A stretch of 64,000 nt of DNA, taken from positions 372,001-436,000 of the forward strand of contig CBFFRQ010000081.1 of the NCBI GenBank assembly GCA_965644315.1, written 5' to 3'. This document shows positions 18,343-28,462 of this stretch, one piece after another. Origin of the DNA: Caecitellus pseudoparvulus (taxonomy: Eukaryota > Bigyra: Bicosoecida). The notes below the pieces were generated by a model. The model was not told the DNA's origin. It saw nothing but the letters and a program-made list of their open reading frames with translations, and ran no database searches. Each line of letters starts with the position of its first letter. Position 1 is the stretch's first letter. Position numbers and translations under genes: made by a program.

Positions 18343-19356
18343 TCAAGGGGCAACGCTGGTGCCGCTTTCTCGCAGGTCGGTGGGGGACACCAGCTCCAGG
18401 TCCCCGCACTCCTCCTCAGAGACAACACTGCCAGTGTCTAAGATGAGGCCACCCCCCTCCTCCTCCTGGGAGCCACCCACTGTGGGCAGGTGGCCAAAGC
18501 CGTCCCCTGGCGGACTGGCCCTGCGTCGCCAGCGCAAGAACAGCACTGCTGGCAAGGACCAGCCAACAACTGCCACCGCCCACGCGGCAGCAGCGGCCCA
18601 TGCAATGCCAATTTGGGGTTGCAGTGCCCCAAACAGCGTCGCATACGCCGACACACTGCCTCCTCCCAACACCATGGGCCCAACAGCGCCAAGCGTCACG
18701 CCCTGGCCCTGTGACACCCACAGTGCGACCATGGTCGTGGCGAAGATCGCGGGAAAGGTCGACAGCAAGCCCCCCAGCGTGACAGACGCCTGTGTCGCCA
18801 GCACAGACACGGTGATGGCTGCGCCTGCGAAGAGCCCCCGGCTGGCCAGCGTGCAGGGTTTGACGGGGTTGCTGCCTGGGGGCGCGGGCGGCAACACCCA
18901 GCAAGCAGCCATACCCGCGACGGCGGTAAGGGCCATGCCACCCACGCCCAGGCTGCGCAGGGCCAGTAGGCCGCCGGCCGCTGCGACGGCAGAGGTGAGG
19001 GCCAGGGCGGCGGCGGCGAGGAGGAGCCAGGTAAGGGTGGTGAGCAGCAGGATGAGGGGGAGGTGTGTGCTGGCGGGCCACGAGGGCGGGATGCAAGCGG
19101 GGATGTACCTCCACTGCAGCAGGTACAGGCCGTCCATGGCCATGCCGATGGGCACTGTCGCCATGGCCGCCTGCACTTGCTGGGAGGAGGTGGAGGCCAG
19201 CGCGATGCCGATGGAGGCTGGGATGATGGTGCTGGGGGTAGTACCGAGCACACCGCCAATGAGGCCGCCTGTGCGCTCAATGGCCACTGTGACCAGTATG
19301 GCGACAGTGCCTGCGATGAGGCCTGACAGCAGCGCGGTGCTCCAGTTTCCGTCCAT
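18343..19356 (-). CDS. Multipass membrane protein, unknown
   Basis: A single-exon model of 337 residues from the ATG at 19356; the frame is open upstream to 19377 but without another ATG. About nine hydrophobic segments are visible, for example ALLSGLIAGTVAILVTVAIE, LILLLTTLTWLLLAAAALAL, GGMALTAVAGMAACWVL, GLFAGAAITVSVLAT, AIFATTMVALWVSQG and IAWAAAAAWAVAVVGWSLPA. The cytosolic-looking C-terminus is acidic (GDLELVSPTD). GGLIGGVLGTTPSTIIPAS near the N-terminus, followed later by GSVSAYATLFG, suggests a transporter-like inverted arrangement, but I cannot name a family. An acceptor-like AACCAACAG just before the ATG leaves open an upstream exon. Confidence 0.6.
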   Translation of the reverse strand: MDGNWSTALLSGLIAGTVAILVTVAIERTGGLIGGVLGTTPSTIIPASIGIALASTSSQQVQAAMATVPIGMAMDGLYLLQWRYIPACIPPSWPASTHLPLILLLTTLTWLLLAAAALALTSAVAAAGGLLALRSLGVGGMALTAVAGMAACWVLPPAPPGSNPVKPCTLASRGLFAGAAITVSVLATQASVTLGGLLSTFPAIFATTMVALWVSQGQGVTLGAVGPMVLGGGSVSAYATLFGALQPQIGIAWAAAAAWAVAVVGWSLPAVLFLRWRRRASPPGDGFGHLPTVGGSQEEEGGGLILDTGSVVSEEECGDLELVSPTDLRESGTSVAP

Positions 19357-19755
19357 GCCACTGTTGGTTTGGTTCAATTTCCGCAGAATGCCCTGTGGCG
19401 CCGCCCCCGACGCCCTGTCGCTGCTCAGAGCGGATCAAGGCAGAACGTAGGCTTCGTAAAGCGGTGTTCTAGTGAAAGTTCTTTGATTGATCACATTCAG
19501 GGGTGGCCCGATGACTCTCCCTGCCCGCTGAGAGGAGGTTCAGGGCCTCGCCCAATTCGCCAACAAGGCCGCCTTCTCAGGGGGGGGGTGGCCGTGCACG
19601 GTGCACCACTGTAGTCAATAAAATTCTAGCTAAGAGGGAAAGTTTTCGTTTCTGAGCTCTTGCGCAGCTTTGCCACTGCTGCTCAAGGTGGGCACGCCTC
19701 GAGACGCAGCGCCCCTCGCCCAAGCTCCGCCTGTTCACATCACCCGCACGCCAGC
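19357..19755. other. Divergent intergenic region
   Basis: No gene is seen in this ~400 nt between the membrane-protein gene (-) and bL28m (+). It is less GC-rich than its surroundings and holds an AATAAA at 19617-19622 with no plus-strand gene ending before it. It probably contains both promoters. Confidence 0.4.
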
Positions 19756-20680
19756 ATGGCTGGGAGGGTGGCCGCCATGGCTGCGCCCTGCCGGGAACCG
19801 TTCAAGCGTGGCCAGCGTGGTTTGTTCGCTGGCAAGCGCATTCGCTTCGGCAACAACGTGTCACACTCTGAGCGCAAGTGCGTTGAGGCTGGGGCGCGGA
19901 AATAGGCCACCCCCTGCATGCGAGGGCGGCTGCCGCTCCCCGCTGGCTGCACTGCCGTGCGCACCCGCCTTTTGCAGGACCCGGAGGTCATGGAAGCCCA
20001 ATGCACAGGGTGTGTCTCTGTGGAGTGACATCCTGGGGGAGAAAGTGCCGCTGCGTGCGTCCACCACCGCCCTGCGCTGGGTGGACAAGGCTGGCGGCCT
20101 GGACAACTACATCCTGTACACCCCTGAGCGCAAGCTGCAGTCCAAGTATGCCGTGCAGCTGAAGCAGCGCTTGGTGGCTGTGCGCGCTGAGAAGCGCCGC
20201 GTCGCAGCGGCAGGGGCTGCCACGTCACCGAGTCAAGCGGCGGCCGTGGACCGCGCAGCCATCCTGGCGGCCGACGATGCCGCCTTCCCTGGCAGCTTGT
20301 GGGAGGACCAGGTCCAGGAGGGTGAGCTGCCACCACTGCGTGTGTCCAAGCCCACGACGCACCACGTGGACTTGCCGCCCGATGTGCACGCCCAGCAACG
20401 CGCCGAGGCTGGCGTGCAGGACACCTGGCGAAACGCATGGGAGGAAGCAGAGGCGGCAGGTGCGGGGGAGCCAGATGCCGAGCAGGCAGCGCACATCAAG
20501 CGTGCAGATGGCTGGTACAGGTGGGTGGTGCCGTCGGGGCGGGTGATGCTGCTGACTGCAGAGCAGTACGCTGTGCGGGCAGCGGCAGCAGCAGCGCTGA
20601 AGCGCAAGCGCATTCCGGTCCTGGGGTCGCCCTTGCGCCCTGCTGTCCCAGATGTAGTGCAGTTTGGTGAGGAGCGGTGA
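19756..20680 (+). CDS. MRPL28: Mitochondrial ribosomal protein bL28
   Basis: Exons 19756-19877 and 19978-20680 are joined across a 100-nt intron (phase 2), giving 274 residues. The bL28 core lies at about residues 15-95: RGLFAGKRIRFGNNVSHSER, then KTRRSWKPNAQ across the splice, then ALRWVDKAGGLDNYIL. FGNNVSHS...KTRR is the family signature and ...DK.GGLD.Y is typical of mitochondrial members. The long C-terminal extension (to 274 residues) has no domain I recognise. It is a component of the mitochondrial large ribosomal subunit. The first residues are Ala/Arg rich and free of acidic residues, compatible with an import signal. The frame is open further upstream but has no ATG. Confidence 0.9.
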
Positions 20681-20804
20681 GGGTGCGGCTTGGGACGGCA
20701 TTTGCCGAGCACAAGTGTCCCGTCCGGATCACAAACGAATGCACTGCACAAATCCGTGATGCACCCAACTGTTCTACTGAACATCCCTACTAGCGGATTC
20801 ATCC

Positions 20805-21563
20805 ATGGAGTCCTCTGCCTCTGGCGCTGTGGCGCACGGGAGTCGTGGATGCGCCGTGTGCGGCAGTGCGGAAATTGATGCCCAGCTCCACGGCACCTTT
20901 GGCGTGACGGTGTGCACGGGCTGCGCTCGGGATGGCGACGACTACAAGCTCCTTTCTCGAACACGAGCAAAGGAGAAGTTCTTGTTGAGTGATTCAGACC
21001 TGGCCATGCTGCAGTTTCTCAGCAAGCCCAACCCCCGCAATGAAGCGTGGAAGCCTGTGAAGCTGTACTTGCTGCGCCAGTGCCGGGCGCTGTCCTGGAG
21101 TCGATGGGGGGACGCCGCTGGCTTGGAGCAGGAGCGTCTGGCGCGGGCTGCTCGCCGAGAGCAGCGGCAGGCTGCCAGCGCAGGTCACAAACGCCACCGT
21201 CTGGAGGCACTGGCCACCGGCGGCGGCGTGGGGGAAGTGCTTGAGCTAGGGGGTGTTCGCAGCGCCACCGGCGCCACTGGGAGCAGCAAAGTGCAGAAGC
21301 ACCCCGCCAAACGCAGTGCGAGGCACCGGCCCAGCGCGGCCCTTCTCGGCAGTGATGCTGCGTTGTCCAGTGGTGACTCCCTGGTGGCGCGCGCGTTCGG
21401 GCTGTCCTTGGCGGCCCCGCCAGTGACAGAAGGGTATGTGTCTGCGGCACGGGGCACTCCCCAAGGCCAACAAGCCGCCAAAGGTACGGCTAGTGAGGGT
21501 ACAGCAGAGGCAGCGGCAGGTGGAGGTGGCAAGGGCATGCAGAGTGAATTCGAGGAGCTGTGA
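20805..21563 (+). CDS. XPA: DNA repair protein XPA
   Basis: A single exon of 252 residues. The zinc finger C-x2-C...C-x2-C (CAVC ... CTGC) is at about residues 17-41. It is followed by YKLLSRTRAKEKFLLSDSDL, then FLSKPNPRNEAWKPVKLYLL and ALSWSRWG, which together are the DNA- and RPA-binding core of XPA. XPA verifies damage and organises the nucleotide-excision-repair complex in the nucleus. The basic stretch after the core (RLARAARREQRQ) fits the extended DNA-binding helix. The C-terminal ~100 residues are Ala/Ser/Gly rich and not alignable by eye. The N-terminal RPA32-binding region of animals is not evident. Its stop codon is only 10 nt from that of the convergent aminotransferase gene. Confidence 0.9.
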   Translation: MESSASGAVAHGSRGCAVCGSAEIDAQLHGTFGVTVCTGCARDGDDYKLLSRTRAKEKFLLSDSDLAMLQFLSKPNPRNEAWKPVKLYLLRQCRALSWSRWGDAAGLEQERLARAARREQRQAASAGHKRHRLEALATGGGVGEVLELGGVRSATGATGSSKVQKHPAKRSARHRPSAALLGSDAALSSGDSLVARAFGLSLAAPPVTEGYVSAARGTPQGQQAAKGTASEGTAEAAAGGGGKGMQSEFEEL

Positions 21564-21573
21564 CGCATGCGGC

Positions 21574-23559
21574 TCAGGCAGGAGAGGAGGCTGCAGCGGC
21601 TGCTGCAGTGGCCGCGGGAGGCGGCGGACCTGGACGCACAGGCGCTGATGCGGCCGTGATGTGCCCATCCACCATAGCGCGCAGGAGGCTGGTGAAGGGG
21701 GACAGGCCCAGGGTCAGCTGCAGGTGCCCAGGCCAGTCCTGAGCGGGTGAGAGGTGAGGGTGGGTGGGAGGAGGGGGGGACCAGGCCCCCCCCGCAGCCG
21801 CCTTGGCAGCCTCCACCACTGGAGTGGGCAGTGTGTCCAGAACGTCCATGAAGTGCAGCTTGCGGGGGACGAAGGTGTCGCTGAGGTAGTGGCAGGTGGG
21901 CCGCACCTTGGCGCCCAGAGCCGCCGCGGTGGTGAATGCAGCTGTGGCCACTTTACCAGCCACGCCCCCGCCTCTGGCGGCAGGGGGCACCACTGTCGTG
22001 AAGCAGTCCATGATGGGGGGCGAGCTGGCCGTGCCAGGCACCCAGGTGTACTTGATGCGGGCACGGGCATCCACGGCAGACTGCCCGCCCGACCTGAGGT
22101 CGTGCAGGATGCCTTGAACATCTGCGTCTGGCGCGACAGAGGCTGGCTCGAGCAAGAACACGCCCCCTGTTCCGTCTTGTGCCGGCAGGTGCACGATGCC
22201 AGCGGGGTGCACTACCCCTGCCGTGGCGTGGGGGACTGTCACATGCTCTCCCTTCTCAACAGCCTGCACCCAGGCTGCAGTGGTGGCCACTGCCTGTGCG
22301 TGAAGTTCGTGGGGCAGTGTGCCGCTGCCATGCGCCCATGCGGCGGTGGCGGTGGGCCCATCCTGCGCCTGCTGCAAAGCACCTGACATCACATCTGCGG
22401 GCAGGAGCAGGTGTGTCACGGGGAGGAACATGCGTGATGTGCTGCTGATGCCGGCACCTGACCAGGCTGCCAGGGTGGCGAGGCTGGGAGCGGCCAGGCG
22501 TGTGGGGTGGCCAGCGCCCTCTGCACACTCCAGCAGCACCTGCCGCACTGTTCCGTGCAGAACACCTTCGGAGGGCGTGACGAGGCTGCCGCCTGCCACG
22601 ACGCTGAAGTTGGTCTGCAAGCCCTCGAGCAAATGCCCAGCATCTGTGTGCAGAACGACCTCCTCCAGCCCTCGGGTCAAGTGCTCCTCCAGCGCCGCTC
22701 GCTCCCGCACCCACGTCGTGGACTTGGCTGCTGCGTTGTGCCTGGCCTTGCCCTGCACAAGCACTCTCGTGTCCCCTTGTGGGCGGAGAGGCAAGGCGGA
22801 GATGTGCAGGAACATTGCGCTGGTGCCGGAAGGCGGCGCAGGGGCGGGCGGCTCCCCGTCCGCCTTAGCTCCAATGGCAGCCTCGGGCAGGGGCGGGATG
22901 CGCCAGCCATCGCCGCTTGCGGAGCCCTCTGAAGGCGGTGCCTTGGCGCGTTGAACTGCCTCTGCTGCGGCAGCGGCCATGCCGTCTGCCCACGCCACCA
23001 GAACAGTCAGCCGCGTGTCAGAGTCGGGCGCGCTGCCGTTGTGCTCGTGGAAGTCGTCCAATGCACGGGCGAGCTCTGCACACAGCTGCGAACGCAGAGC
23101 CTGAGATGACTCCAGCCATCCTGGAAGCTGTGCTGTCTTGCTGCTAGCGTCCACTCCCTCCCCTGCACTGCGCATGCCGCTGATGCTGTCCACTGTGAGG
23201 GAGCAAGCCACCACGCCAGCGTAAGCCAGCCTGTGCGCGTCTCGCAACTTCGCATGAACGCACGCAGACGCTGGACATGCATGTCAAGCTGGAAAACATG
23301 GTCCCCGTTCACTGTACGCGCAGTGGTGTAGGCGCCTGTGTGACGAAGGGACGAGGGGGTGCGTGGCCAGCTGACGTCACAAAACGCCGCCGAAACGCGC
23401 ACCTGTTGGCCCCTGCTTCAACAGCTCCTTGGCAGACCACTGGACAGGGTAGCTGGCCCCATCATACGCAAAAATGCAGGTGCTCATGCTTCGTTTTGCT
23501 TGGGAAAGCGCCTGCCTCAGCTGACCACGACTTGCAGTTGATGCAGCACCACACAGCAT
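21574..23559 (-). CDS. Class-IV PLP aminotransferase-like protein
   Basis: Three exons: 23559-23403, 23335-23264 and 23192-21574, giving 615 residues from the ATG at 23559; another ATG at 23487 (MSTCIFAYDGASY) is possible. The first exon ends ELLKQGPTG and the second continues AYTTARTVNGDHVFQLDMHV, the typical opening of class-IV enzymes (branched-chain and D-amino-acid aminotransferase fold). The third exon holds AAKSTTWVRER, VVLHTDAGHLLEGLQTNFSV and LHGTVRQVLLECA; the lysine in AAKSTTW is the likely PLP-binding residue. Substrate is unknown. The C-terminal ~280 residues extend beyond the usual fold. The Arg/Ser/Ala-rich start would suit a mitochondrial presequence if 23559 is right. Confidence 0.78.
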
Positions 23560-23721
23560 GCCGGCAGCTGACCGATTCGGCTTGCTGCAAGCCGCCAGGC
23601 ACAGCCTGTGACTGAACGACAATTGGGGCCTTCAGTGGTGTGAGGCGTCCGTTGGGAGGTTAGGGATTTTGCTCTTGCCTCCCCACTGACACCAGTGAAC
23701 TCCTGCATCCAGTCTGCATTC

Positions 23722-26700
23722 TCACCATCCATCCATGTCCATGCCTTCCAAGTCAGCGATGAGGTTGGCGGCCTGCTCAGCAGACATGTCCGCAGCTGAA
23801 CTCGCTGCAGCGGGTGTTGCTGCAGGCACAGGTGCTGGTGCAGCTGCTGCGGGTGCCGGGGCGTCAAATCCACCCAAGTCATCACCACCCCAATCATCAC
23901 CAAAATCATCAAAGCCACCAGCCGCTGGTGCTGGTGCTGGTGCTGGTGCTGGTGTTGGTGCTGGTGTTGGTGCTGGTGTTGGTGATGCTACTGGCACCGG
24001 TGATGCAGGTGCTGGTGCAGGTGATGCGGCTGCCGGTGAGTCGAATCCGCCCAGGTCGTCGCCACCCCAATCGTCACCAAAATCATCGACACCGCCAGAC
24101 TCAGGAGCTGGTGCTGGTGCAGGCTCGGGAGCTTGAGCTGGTGCAGGCTCGGGAGCTGGTGCTGGTGCAGGCTCGGGAGCTGGTACTGGAGCAGGCTCGG
24201 GAGCTTGAGCTGGTGCAGGCTCGGGAGCTGGTGCTGGTGCAGGCTCGGGAGCTGGTACTGGAGCAGGCTCGGGAGCTTGAGCTGGTGCAGGCTCGGGAGC
24301 TTGAGCTGGTGCAGGCTCGGGAGCTGGTGCTGGTGCAGGCTCGGGAGCTGGTGCTGGAGCAGGAGCGGGCTCGGGAGCTGGTGCTGGTGCAGGCTCGGGA
24401 GCTGGTGCTGGAGCAGGCTCGGGAGCTGGAGCTGGTGCAGGCTCGGGAGCTGGAGCTGGTGCAGGCTCAGGAGCTGGAGCTGGCTCGGGAGCTGGTGCAG
24501 GCTCGGGAGCTGGAGTTGGTGCAGGCTCAGGAGCTGGAGCTGGCTCAGGAGCTGGTGCAGGCTCGGGAGCTGGTGTGGGTGGTGAAGGCGGAGACACTGG
24601 TGCAGGGGACGTTGCACGGGCAGTGGCCTTGGGAGCAGGGGCGGAGGAAGTGGTGGTGGGGGCAGACCCTCGCAGCTGGGGTGTGGATGCGAAGAGCGTT
24701 GGCAGGGACGCCGCCGAGGTGCCTGTGGTGCTGGCGAGGGACACCGCATCCAGGGGCATGAACAGGGCGCCTGGGGCTGAGAGGGCAGCGTGCTCCTCCT
24801 CAGGCAGGGAGCCGCCTTCGGTCTGCGCCTTGGCCTGGGCAGCCTGCACACGCAGGGCAGCGACTTGCTGCGCCTGAGCACCATATGCGGTGGCAGGGGG
24901 CAAGGTGTCCAGCGGGCGGGTGTGCACACCGGCAGGGACCAGGCCTGGCGTGGAGTCTGCCGTGGGCACGCCAGTAGCAGAGGCCAGAGCAGCCTCCATC
25001 TCCAGTGCCTCCTTGAAGCCTGGGAACAAGTTGCCGTAGGCGGCAGGGTCGGCGAGAGCCTCCGCAGCCTTGGCGCTGGTGCGGGCCAGCGTTGCGCGCC
25101 AGGGCTCCACGAGCCCCTGCACAAAGCTTGGGCAGTACGAGCGCGCGAAGAGGGCTGCCTCTGGCAGACGCCCTGCCGCTGCCAGCAGCGCCGCGGCGGC
25201 CGGCGCGTCGCCGAGGAGGAAGAGGCAGTTGAAGGCAATGTTCACCCGGCCCGCCAGGACGGCGCGGGAGGCGAGGGCAGCCAGGCCAGCGGCGTTGCCC
25301 GTGGAGGAGTACAGCAGGAGCAGGGCAGGCAGGTCGCCGCCCTGCTTGGCGCACTGCTCGGCGAGGCGCAGGTTGGAGGTGGCCAGGGCCAGGTCCGAGA
25401 GCTGCTTCCAGCGGCCAGCCATGTCGGCGGACAGCTCAGCAGCCTCGGTGGCGCCTGCCGCAGATGCGACGGCTGAGACTTGAGGGGACTGGCCTTCGCC
25501 CGTCGCCTCTGCGAGGGTGTCCACGGGTCCAGTGCCGGCAGCAGCCCCCCCGCTAGATGCGGCTTCGGACAGCTCGCCTGTGAGCAGAGCATACGCCGTG
25601 TCCAGCTGCTTGAGCTGCAGAGCCAGGTCAAATTTGTGCTCGGGATCCTGCGTGACGGCGAGGGCCTCCTCCTGGTACCCCTGCGCCTCCAAGAACTTGG
25701 CGACGTTGGTGTGCTGGTCGACGGGGATCTGGGGCAGCACGGTGTTGGCTGCTGCAAAGTCCTTGCGCACAACGAGGGTCTGGTACTGCACCATGGCCAG
25801 GTGCAGCTTGTAGGTGATGACGCTGCCCTTCTTGTCCAGCAGCACCACGCGGTGCTCTCGGGGCAGGTACCCCAGCAGGAAGTGCGGGCCGGCCATGTGG
25901 GCGACGGTGATGACCTGCCCGCCGACGAAGTAGTTGAGGCGGGACGAGGCGGTCGTGTACAGCAGGACGTCCCCCACCCACGTGGCGCCGGTGACCTTCT
26001 CTGCCAGCTCGCTCTGCAGCTCGAAGGCGTTGGCAAAGCCGCTGTCGTCGGCGGCGGCTTGCCCCGCCGACGCAGCCGCGACGGCCTCTGCGTTCAGGGC
26101 CAGGACGTACACCGTGTCAGCCATGACGAGGGCGGCGAGGTCCCCCGACTCGGACCAGTGCACGGCGGAGGGCTTCTCCTCGATGCGGCGGACAAGGGCG
26201 CCCGTCTTCCAGTCGTAGAAGGAGACGGCAGAGCTGCCCGCCACGCCCAGCAGGTGCCCGCCGAAGATGGCTTCCGCGGCGAAGGGGGGGCGGAAACTGA
26301 CCGCCTCCTTGAAGTTGCGGTAGATGACGACCTTGCTGCTGGACTCCCGGGTGGCGTAGTCGCCAGTGCCCAGGGCAGACCAGACGAAGTCCAGGGCAGG
26401 CCCGAAGGCCTTGTTGCGCAGGGCCTGGGAGGTGTAAATGACGTAGTCACCGTCAGCCACAGTGGCCACGAAGCGGCCGTTGGAGTTGTGCGCCAGGGAC
26501 GCCGGCTGCACCTCCGTGGACCCCAGCTCCCGGCTGGGCAGGGTCACCTTCTCGCCGTCCTCCGCTTCCACCCCCCGCAGGGTGGCCACCGTGACCACGG
26601 CATTCACGGCGATGAGCACCTTGCCGGTGCGGTCCAGGGACGCGACGGGCTTGTCGTTGCCCAGGCGCAGCACCACTGCACCCTCGTCGAAGCCGATGGC

Positions 26701-27683
26701 GACTTGGCTGCGGTCGGGCGCCGCTGCCACCGTCCACACGCGCTTCATGGAGTAGTTGAGGGAGGACTGCAGCTTGTAGGTGGCGGAGTGCCAGAGGCGC
26801 ACGGAGCCGTCCTCGCCGCCAGAGATGATGAGGGGCAGGGTGGGGTGGAAGGCCACCCCCGTCACGTTGCCCGTGTGCCCTTCCAGCGTCATCACGCAGG
26901 AGCGCGTCTGGTAGTCCCACACCTTGACCGTCGCGTCGTCTGCGCCGGAGATGAGGTAGGGCTTGTCCCCGCCGTGGTAGTAGTCCAGGCAGTTGACGCC
27001 CTCCCTGTGGCCGTTGGCGCCGTCCAGGGAGTAGTGTGGCGTGACGGCGTTGAGGCCCCACACCTTGACCGACATGTCCAGGGAGGCGGTGGCGAAGGTG
27101 TTGGGGTCCTTGGGGTTGAAGCGCGCCTGCATGACGTAGTGCGCGTGGCCCTCGTGGGTCTGGGTGCACTTCCAGCCCTTGGACCAGTCCCACTGGCGAA
27201 TGGTCATGTCGTCAGAGGTGGACAGCAGGATGGGCTTGGAGGGGTGCACTTCCAAGTGGCGGATGTAGTCGTTGTGCGCCTCGGGGATCTCCTTCACGCG
27301 CTCAGAGGTGTTGTAGTTGAAGACGCGAATGGTCATGTCGTCCGAGGCCGTGACGATCCACTGCATGCGCGGCACAAAGCGTGCGCAGCGCACTGGCTCC
27401 GCGTTGGAGGTGACCTTGAAACTCTTCCAGGTGGAGCCAGTGGTGGTGTCCCACACGACGACCTTGCCATCGTACAGGGCAGCCAACACCCATGGTTCAC
27501 TGGGGTGAATCTCAACGCACTTCACCCGCTCGGTCTGCTTCAGCAGCTCCTTCTGTGCAGGGGGGCGCGGGTGGCGAGTGAGGCGGGTGGCGGCACTGCA
27601 GCATGGTGTGGCGCTCCACGTGGGCGGGCCTCTGCAGGCCCCAGCGCATCAAGCACACGCACCTTGATTTCCAAGCGCGACAT
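23722..27683 (-). CDS. COPB2: Coatomer subunit beta-prime
   Basis: Exon 1 (27683-27663) encodes only MSRLEIK; after a 110-nt intron, exon 2 is 27552-23722, giving 1,283 residues. The N-terminal WD40 propeller covers about residues 15-300 ([38 protein letters not shown]-type GH...WD units). A second propeller reaches ~600, followed by the alpha-solenoid ([20 protein letters not shown]). Beta'-COP is part of the COPI coat that returns proteins from Golgi to ER and reads dilysine signals. The family protein is usually ~900-950 residues; here a tail of ~300 residues is added, mostly PAPEPAPA repeats with two copies of [16 protein letters not shown]. The tail is encoded by a minisatellite. Confidence 0.95.
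23925..24585 (-). repeat. Pro/Ala/Glu-coding minisatellite in COPB2
   Basis: A tandem array of short units such as CTGGTGCAGGCTCGGGAG on the plus strand, read on the minus strand as PEPAP and PAPAP. It is interrupted around 24035-24100 by a copy of the acidic-Trp motif. Repeat number is likely variable between strains. Confidence 0.85.
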
Positions 27684-28462
27684 GCTGAATCAAGGGATGA
27701 AGCACTCGTAGGTGGGTGTGTCAGTGCACACCTGCTGCCTCGCAGTGTGCAGCGGGGACGCTGCTGGCCGCTTGGCCTAGCGTTTCACCTGAGGGGGCGG
27801 CGCCAGCTGCTCCCGAGCACAGAGGGCGCGGGCAGGGTATGCAGTCCGGCTGGGGTGAACTGCTAGGTGCCGACGCTTTGTGGTATCGTGTTTTGTGGTG
27901 CATGCCTCGACTGGCGGCGCTGAAGCAGGGTGGCAGGGGGACGGCATGCCCACACGCTGTGGCTCGGCCTGCAGCCTTTCCCCCTTCCAGTGTGCGGGCT
28001 AGCGAGACCCCCTCGTGTGGCACAGAAATCATAGGGGCCGTGTCTGTACATTGGTGGCAGGCGTGACCAGGCTAGTGCACCTTGCGCGCGTCTGTTACGG
28101 CGACTGCTGCCCTCACAGACCATTGCGCATGCGAAGGTTGGCACCAGGCAAGGCCGCTCTCGGGCGTGAACAATGGACCCCATATTACACACACCACGCC
28201 CCTCCGATCAGCAGCGCAGCCTTGCGATTCGCCCGGCACACACTTCAAGTGCTTAGTGGGGGGCAGTTACGCTCATCAAGGGGCTGCTGCGCCAGACCCA
28301 ATCGAGCAGGGTGCCCGGGCACAGCGACGGCTACCGAGCTGGCCCGGGCGGAAACCGTGGGAAAGACAGGGAAGTGACCCTCCCTGTGTGTGCTGTAGAC
28401 GCGCGAGCCAGTGCCGGCTGGGCTCTCGCCCTGCGGCAGGTTTGCGGCGACACTCGCCGAGA
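27684..28462. other. Long divergent intergenic region
   Basis: At 779 nt this is the longest gene-free stretch in the window. It lies between COPB2 (-) and the large membrane-protein gene (+). Short ORFs on both strands show no recognisable protein. I see no tRNA. It probably holds two promoters and 5' UTRs. Confidence 0.4.

Noticed and set aside
18221-19450. Plus-strand ORF of 409 residues opposite the membrane-protein gene
   Set aside because: It is a GC-rich shadow; the minus frame gives coherent membrane helices, the plus frame does not.
19505-19540. Possible C/D-box snoRNA (CGATGACTCTCCCTGCCCGCTGAG)
   Set aside because: C-like and D-like boxes are present but too close together, and no terminal stem is visible.
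19617-19622. AATAAA polyadenylation signal
   Set aside because: No plus-strand gene ends upstream, and other genes here lack this hexamer, so it is probably chance.
24133-24585. Plus-strand ORF rich in SWCRLGSW repeats
   Set aside because: It is the antisense reading of the beta'-COP Pro/Ala/Glu minisatellite.
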